Assembly: GCA_963969345.1 (NCBI GenBank)
Contig: OZ017767.1
Coordinates: 3,314,739 to 3,378,738, forward strand
Source: Turbatrix aceti
Taxonomy: Eukaryota; Nematoda; Chromadorea; Rhabditida; Panagrolaimidae
Direction of reading: 5' to 3'
DNA length: 64,000 bases
The position numbers were made by a program, and so were the translations under genes. Positions 57,801 through 64,000 of the stretch are shown here, in pieces (positions within the stretch are counted from its first letter, which is position 1; each line of letters begins with the position of its first letter). The notes below the pieces were generated by a model that had not been told where the DNA came from, did no database searches, and worked only from the letters and a program-made list of their open reading frames with translations.

Positions 57801-60800
57801 TGGCACTCAAGGAAGAAGAACTCGACAAGGTGACTGTCTACCTGTCCAGGTGCGGTCTACAGCCAAATTCTGAGCTCATCGCTAAGGATTACCCGGATAT
57901 TGGATGGGATCCAGTCGAGGGTGAACGCTACATCGACTTCCTACGATTCTGCGTCTGGATCAACGGTGAAAACGTCGAAGAAAACGCTAATTTGGTCATT
58001 CGGTTGCTAATTAGAAGACCTGAATGTCTGGGAGTTGCGTTGAAAGGCGAAGGCCAGGGTCTGTTCGCTGCGTTCAAGGAAGCGATCGCTCTGAGCCAGG
58101 ACATCAGAAGTCTAGAAGACGGCGATGACCCAGAATACCTTCATTCCGCCGTTCTCAAAGAACATTCGTGAGTTGTTCCTCCAATTAACACCATCACCAA
58201 AAAACTTTCAGTCACTACCCGTCAAAAGAAACCGAAGGCGAAGACTACGTCGATCTCGGTTCTGCAGTTCTCGACTTCTACGCTTCACTCGTCGACCTTC
58301 TGGCCAAGTGCGCTCCCGATCCACTGACTCTGCAGGAAGGAAAAGGCGACAGCGTTCGTGCTAGGGCCATTCTTCGCTCGCTCATCTCCCTCGATGACCT
58401 CGGACAAATCCTAGCCCTGCGCTTTACAATCCCGAATCTCGCCCTACCCACGCAAGACGGTAAAGTTGGATCCTCATCGACGTGTCCCTCGCTTGCCAAG
58501 CTTTCGTCCCGTAACTCACTGACAACCACGACGGCGACGGGGTCCTCCACCAAGGCCCCGTCGCTGCCGCCCTCAACTAACACCCGGGGGGTCAGAGGGT
58601 TAAAGAGGCTGTCGGCTTCTATGGCTTCGTCGTCGACTGACTCCTCACGCGAGCCAACTAGCATGGCACTCACGCATTTCATGGACACTACCCAGACCTT
58701 TGCTAACATTGCCGCTAACCTGAGTGCACGTCATCGAAATCGTAAACAACTAATACGTCAGAAAAATGTTGAATCGGATGACGAGGCTTACGAGACGGCT
58801 CCTGAAGACCAACCTGGAGAGGCGGAGCTCTCGACTGATCGCCAGATTTATCATGAATCTGTCTTCAGTCTGAAGTATCGAAAGGCCAGGATGCGCCGTT
58901 CGGGGGTCTTTAGTGAGTTTGCGGTGTTGTGATGTGCTTTTGCTGTCTGTTGTTTCACCTCTCTTCAACCTTCTAACCCAATGCCTTCTAACTATTTTTT
59001 CTGCAGACGGACCCCAACCAGGCCTGCTCCCCAACCACAAGCAATCCGTGCTCCTTTTCCTCGACCGAGTCTACGGCATCGACAGCCAGGAAATGCTCTT
59101 CCACTTCCTCGAGCAATCATTCCTGCCCGATCTCCGTGCCGCAACGATGATGGATTCGCCCAAGGCTCTCGAGAGCGACACAGCGCTCGCGCTCAACAGA
59201 TACCTCTGCAACGCTGTTCTCCCTCTGCTCACGAATCACAGTCATCACTTTGCCGACGCGGAACACCACTCGGCGCTCCTCGACGCTACCTTGCATACTG
59301 TCTACCGGATGAATCGTCTGCGTTCGTTAACTAAAAATCAGCGAGATGCAGTTAGCGATTTCCTCGTCGCACTCACACGTGAACTACCGCCGGCGATGAT
59401 GATCAAGCTGCTCAGAAAGGTGATCATCGACATCAAGCAAATGTCTGAAAACGTCCTCGTTCCCCTGAGAATTATTACCCTTCACTACGAACGCTGCAAC
59501 AAGTACTACGGCTCAGGAAACGCTTACGGCACTGCCGGTGAGACTGAAAAGAGATTGTCCATGCTGCTTTTCGAGGCTATTTTCGACTCGCTCGGCTCCA
59601 CACCGTACAATCCGGAACTCTTCGGAAAAGCCCTGCCCTGTTTGATGGCGATCGGATCTGCGATTTCACCCGACTATACTCTGACTGCCGGAGGCGAAAG
59701 CGCGGCACTGGCAAAGGTTCAGCAAGACGAGGGAGCCTGGGTGCCCAAACCAGCAGAGGAAAAAGGGGTTTCCCTAAACAACGAACTCAATACCATGGTC
59801 GCAAAATTCGCGGAGCATTTCCACGATTCTTGGGCGTCAAGAAAGCTCGAAAAAGGCTGGGTCTTTGGAGAACTCTACTCCCGAGCGAATCTGACCCACC
59901 CTCGTCTCCTGCCTTTCAACGCACTCAAAGAATACGAGCGCAATTTCTACAAAGAGCGCTGCGCAGAGTGCATCCGAGCTCTCCTAGCATGGACCTACAA
60001 ATTCGAACTCATCGATCCGGACGCGAACACAAAAGCCAATCAAGACAGGGTCCCGAGTGGAACTTCGGCTTCGGATTTCAATCCCAAGCCTGTCGATCTG
60101 AGTTCCATGACTCTGGAAAAAGAAATGACCGGACTGGCGGAAAGAGTCGCAGAAAATTCCCATCAGATATGGGCACGCAAGCTGCTCAACGACATGTCCA
60201 CCGGCACCAACCAGGGCAACATGCCACTCACGCTCGTGCCCTGGGATCTCCTGACCGACTTTGAGCGCAGAAAAGATCGCTTCCGAGCCGCTGAAATCCT
60301 CAAATTCTTCCAATATCACGGATTCAGGGTTTACAGCAACACGGAAGGCGAACCCTCCGTCGAGCGCGTCAAAATCGAAACTGAAAGATCATCAGTTGAG
60401 AAACGCTTCGCCTACAACCTGCTAACTAAGCTACTCGAATACCTGGAACAGGTGGCCTACCGCATGCGCTCCATAAAACCCAGTCAGGAACTGACCCGTC
60501 GAAACAGTTTCAAAAAAGAAGGCCAGGACGTGAAATTCTTTGAAAAAGTCATTCTTCCGCTCATCCAGGCTTATTTCAACGCACATAGAAATTATTTCCT
60601 CGCATCCAGCTCGACTGTTCAAACTGGCACGGCGTCAAACAAGGAAAAAGAAATGATTGCCGCACTGTTCTGTCGCCTCGCTGCTCTGCTTCGAATCAAA
60701 AATCACGCTTTCGGCAGTGTGGCCAAGATTACGGTCAAATGCCTCCAGGGACTCACGCAAGCGCTGGATCTGAGAACGCTCGTCAAGATCAATTCTGACA

Positions 60801-63800
60801 TTGTCCGGACAGGTCTGCTCACGTTCTTCAACAACTGCGCTGACGATCTGTTCGCTGCGGTGAAGGAACTCAACAACTACGGTCAGTACAGTCTGCTTCG
60901 TGGTGAGAATCTCAAATCGTGGATATCATTCGAATTCGCCAACCAGATGATCGTGCCGGTGTTGACGACACTCTTCCTTCACATAGCAAAGAACCACTTT
61001 GGCACTGACCTACTCAGTAAGTTGGGGAAGAAGAATGGGAAAAATTTAAAAAACAAACAAAAACTAAACCCATAAACTCACTTTTCAGTCGAGGACATCC
61101 AGGCTTCGTGCTACAAGATGCTGGATAGCCTGTACATGGTCACAGGCATTAGCGACAGCTACAAGTCTCGTAAATCCATCAATTACGAGGTCGAAAAGTG
61201 AGTTGGAGCCTGGAAAACAACAGAGTTAGAAAAAAAGACAGAAAAAAGTAAAACGCAGAAAATTCGACGCGACAATATTTATATAAAAAGATCCACTAAT
61301 CCTAAAAAATCTATCGCATTGGATACAGTAAAAGTCCCCTCTGCGATTCAGAATCCACTTCTCTTGGAATCCAAAATGGTCTTATAAAAAATGCCAAAAA
61401 AACGCAAAATCAAGGTTTTTACAATTTTTTTTCGATCAATTATAGAAAATAGACTATCAATGCACCTAAAATTGCTCTAAAAATAAATATAGCCGACAAA
61501 TCGATGGATCAAAAAATCAAATTCTCGGAGTAGGCTCCTAATTTAAAAAAAATCGACTTTGACTCTCGACTCATTAGTCGAGAGTCTCGGAGTCGGAGTA
61601 AAAAAGATGACTCGCGATATGAGTCAGCAAAACACGGGTTCAATCAATGATTTTTTTCTGCGCAGACAAAAAATCACTCCTTTGTGCAGTCGTCGCAGCC
61701 AACCACCAAACCTTCACTTGGTCAGCCAAAAGAAACGGCGCATAATTTGGTCCAGGTGGAAATTACATCGTTTTTCAGTTGATTTTTCGCGAATGGCAAA
61801 AAATGCTACCACTTGGACAAAATGCGGTTTTTTTGGCCAAAAAAGAAGAGAATGGTTTGCGGCTTTTTGACTGACTGGCCTGACCGAGTGAAGAATGGTT
61901 TTGGCTTGTGTCAGTTGATCAGGTGCGCGCGTTGCCGCAACTTGCGGGCACTATCGGGTGGAGAACTTCAATAATCACTATTTTTTCACAAAAAAATTTT
62001 TTGGATCCCGTTTTCTAAATTGTGCAAAAAGTGTTATTTCGGTACATTTTCAACAATGTTTTGTTACTTTTTGGCATAACGAAAAATCTGTAAAAAAATT
62101 CAAGGATTTAATAAATGTGGTACTAAAAAGTAAATTAATTTTTTGTTGTTTTTCAGGCATCGTCCCGGATTAGGTCAATGCCTGAGTGCTTTTGCCAGCT
62201 GCTTCCCGGTTGCTTTTCTGGAAAGCGAGCTGAACAACAACAACAAATACTCGGTTTTGGCCAAGTCTCAGGATGCATCTGTACAGGTTCAGGGTTCGTC
62301 AAAATGTTTGAGTTCAGAATCCACAACGATTTTTATTTTTAGAAATGCTGCAAAACCTCTCGCAGCACATCCCACAGCTTGACAACCTCCTCTCCAGCCT
62401 GGAACAAGCCTCGCTGAACAACGTCAAATATTCCGATGCTCCCAGCCTCTTCGACGTCGATCTGCCTCTGTTGTGCAGCTACCTGAGCTACTGGTGGCAG
62501 CAGGGCCCTGATGGTCCAAACTACTCACCTCATCCGGTGACCCGAGTATCTTGCGATCACATGAATCGGGTTTTCTGTCTTCTGCTGAAATTCATCATGT
62601 CCCACACCGGTGTCGAGGTCGCTCCGTGGCTCTGTCGCGTGACTTTCTTCTCGGTTGCCATCATCCCGCACGTCACCTGCGATCCGGTAAAGGAATATCT
62701 CCTGCCGATTGCCGAACGACTCCGGGCAGCTGCTGAAAAGGCGTATAAGGAGGAGGAGCGCCAGCGGACTCATCCTGATGAAGCTGACGAAGGCACGGTT
62801 GCTGAGGACAACGCGATTCTCGTCCGGGACGTGTACGCGTATTTCCCTATCCTCATGAAGTACACTGATCTGCACAGAGCAAAATGGCTGAAATTCCCAA
62901 CTTGGGAGTCGGATGGGGTCTACGAGAACGTAGCAGTCATTTTCCGGATCTGGAGCATGTCGCAGCACTTCAAAAGAGAAGAACTCAACTACATGGCCCA
63001 GTTTGAAGACGAATTGGCGGCAGCCGGTTCCGGTGAGGTAAAAACAGGCAAGGCAGCCATCGCGGAGCGAAAGAAAAAACGCCGCGATGGCCAGGTGAAG
63101 AAAGACAAGCACGCGAACAGTATCGTCATTGCCTGTCTCAAGAGGCTCCTCCCGGTCGGCCTCAACGTCTTCGGTGGACGCGAACTCGACATCGTGCAGC
63201 AGTGCAAAGAAAAGTTCCTCGCCAAGGAAAACGAGGACAAGATTCGGGAGTTTATCCGTGAGCTTCTCGACGTTCCGGTTCAGGTGAGCCTTCTGACAGT
63301 ACGAAAATCGTTCAAACTTAATTTTCCCAATTCAGACCGATCCAACAGACAAAAATGCCTGGCAGCTGAACTTGTACCACAAAATTGGCAAATCTCAGAT
63401 GCGTGGCAAGGAGGAAATGACGCGTGAGGGCGTCGTAGACAAAATCGCCAACATGGGTCAGGTCGTTGCAATTCTGCATACGGTAGGTTTTTTAATTAAC
63501 CAAAATCACACAACACTAAATTTATAACAACTCTTCGGAGTCTAATTATAATAATTTTAATAATTTTTTGTTGAAAAACAATAATTTTTTGAAAGACTAT
63601 TTACCCCAATTCAGTTGAGTTTTGGTTATTTTTGTCATTTTGTACGTGTTTGATTGATTCCTAAGTTCTCCTTGGTTCACGTTTTTGTAGATTGTCCGTC
63701 TTCGTGAATTGCGAAAGCGTCGTCACAGAAATGTAAGTGTTTCTTAACCAATTCGTTAACGTTATAACACACTGGTTGTCGGTGTTGGTCGTCAAGCAAG

Positions 63801-64000
63801 CATCATCGCTATTTTACTATATTTTCAACGGCATCGGCTTATCTCTCATTTTTTTCTCAAATCACTGTTGTTTGTGATCGTTGTACGCACAATTTACAGG
63901 CTGATCATACGGTTGTCGATCCAGCAGCGCAGTGGAAAAAGGTGCTGAGCAATCAGCGAAAGCGAGCCGTCGTGGCTTGCTTCCGAATGGTGCCGCTTTA
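48834..64000 (+). CDS. unc-68: ryanodine receptor (UNC-68 type), 5' part, truncated by window end
   Basis: Sarcoplasmic/endoplasmic reticulum Ca2+ release channel. Exons: 48834-48893, 49603-49734, 49780-49875, 49919-50388, 50436-53627, 53958-54069, 54115-54227, 54407-54526, 54591-55446, 55606-55999, 56053-56281, 56335-58167, 58212-58912, 59007-61016, 61089-61197, 62157-62293, 62343-63283, 63336-63482, 63691-63732, 63900-beyond. All junctions keep frame, giving ~3,931 codons. N-terminal MIR region ([20 protein letters not shown]), RIH, SPRY1 near residue 672, RyR repeats 1-2 near 870 and 987 ([21 protein letters not shown]), SPRY2 near 1094, SPRY3 near 1577, RyR repeats 3-4 near 3033 and 3143. 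EF hands, transmembrane pore and C-terminus are outside the window. Two large exons encode over 1,700 residues. Intron 5 carries the GTTAC/GTAAC repeat; intron 15 a palindrome and the 300-bp repeat. Confidence 0.97.
49388..49522 (+). other. coding-like block in RyR intron 1, possible alternative exon
   Basis: After an AG at 49386-49387, an open acidic segment runs to AAG|GTTTGG at 49523. It starts [17 protein letters not shown] and ends [13 protein letters not shown]: 45 codons, phase 0 at both ends. It would splice in frame between RyR exons 1 and 2, or serve as an alternative first exon from the ATG at 49391. The same frame is open upstream to 49208 except for one TGA at 49349-49351. I do not recognise the peptide. 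It could be a relic of another gene. Confidence 0.35.
53655..53940. repeat. GTTAC/GTAAC repeat array in RyR intron 5
   Basis: Four to five successive units: GGAATAACGTTTTTAGACGC, GCGAGTAACATTTTTGAACAC, GCGAATAATATTTTTCTTG and GTGAATAACATTTTTTGAACG, each followed by a TATTTTGTTACTTTTGG-type block. Period about 55 bp. It fills the 330-nt intron 53628-53957. Confidence 0.85.
61561..61586. repeat. perfect 11-bp inverted repeat with 4-nt loop
   Basis: GACTCTCGACT at 61561-61571 and its exact reverse complement at 61576-61586, separated by CATT. It is followed by CTCGGAGTCGGAGT repeats that echo CTCGGAGTAGG at about 61524. Confidence 0.9.
61650..61956. repeat. dispersed ~300-bp repeat, copy 2
   Basis: Same orientation as copy 1 at 31302-31602, within RyR intron 15. 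Weaker similarity continues to CCGTTTTCTAAA at about 62008-62020 (31659-31671 in copy 1), so the element may be ~370 bp. Confidence 0.8.

Larger units (their letters stand above)
61198..62156. other. long RyR intron 15 (959 nt) with repeats
   Basis: By far the longest RyR intron after intron 1. It contains an A-rich left part, a perfect palindrome at 61561-61586, the second copy of the ~300-bp dispersed repeat and a single GTTATTTCGG/GTTACTTTTTGG pair near 62030-62085. Confidence 0.8.

Noticed and set aside
48834..64000. Inositol trisphosphate receptor instead of ryanodine receptor
   Set aside because: SPRY domains and RyR repeats are present, which IP3 receptors lack, and the N-terminus matches worm RyR.

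Overview
The window looks like nuclear DNA of a nematode. Exons are GC-rich and split by short AT-rich introns (mostly 45-60 nt) with GTRAG donors and TTTTCAG/TTTTTAG acceptors. Several start codons sit directly behind an isolated acceptor, as expected for spliced-leader trans-splicing. The gene set also fits: an UNC-68-type ryanodine receptor beginning MTDKEE, a CCDC85/PICC-1-type coiled-coil gene, a GALNT2/GLY-4-type transferase and a bestrophin. The species cannot be named from sequence alone. All exon models were built by hand and each recognised gene closes in frame.

Layout. 1-7.5 kb, + strand: polypeptide GalNAc-transferase, p24/TMED9-type cargo receptor, short-chain dehydrogenase. 7.7-14.3 kb: a lineage-specific cluster of two tandem secreted-protein paralogues (A and B) about 4.33 kb apart, with a small membrane-protein gene and a foldback element between them. 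14.9-17.9 kb: two unrecognised secretory/membrane proteins. 18.4-20.5 kb, - strand: ABCE1 ribosome-recycling ATPase. 21.3-23.2 kb, +: BTB-BACK protein, convergent with the CCDC85/PICC-1 gene (23.3-25.0 kb, -). 28.1 kb, -: tRNA-Thr(CGU). 28.8-30.6 kb, +: mitochondrial GatB, followed by a decayed copy of its own 3' end. 32.1-33.5 kb, -: NAA30. 38.8-40.2 kb, +: two small TATA-driven secretory genes, one of only 54 codons. 40.4-41.9 kb, -: bestrophin. 48.8 kb to the window end, +: the first ~3,930 codons of a ryanodine receptor in 20 exons; the pore-forming C-terminus lies outside.

The genes do not form one pathway. They mix housekeeping functions (translation: ABCE1, GatB, tRNA; secretory pathway: TMED, GALNT; N-terminal acetylation: NAA30) with excitability and polarity genes (RyR, bestrophin, CCDC85) and fast-evolving secreted families. 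Two large gene-free tracts (33.5-38.8 and 41.9-48.8 kb) flank the small secretory genes, the bestrophin and the RyR start. They probably hold 5'-UTR or regulatory sequence.

Most notable structure: (i) a dispersed AT-rich repeat with GTTAC...GTAAC boxes in introns and spacers of several genes; (ii) the A/B duplication, whose 3' halves are almost identical while the 5' halves have diverged, and in which copy B has lost its last splice acceptor; (iii) a ~550-bp foldback element; (iv) a ~300-bp repeat shared by the GatB downstream region and a RyR intron; (v) an in-phase coding-like block in RyR intron 1; (vi) a pair of phase-equivalent donors around a Ser/Thr-rich RyR segment.
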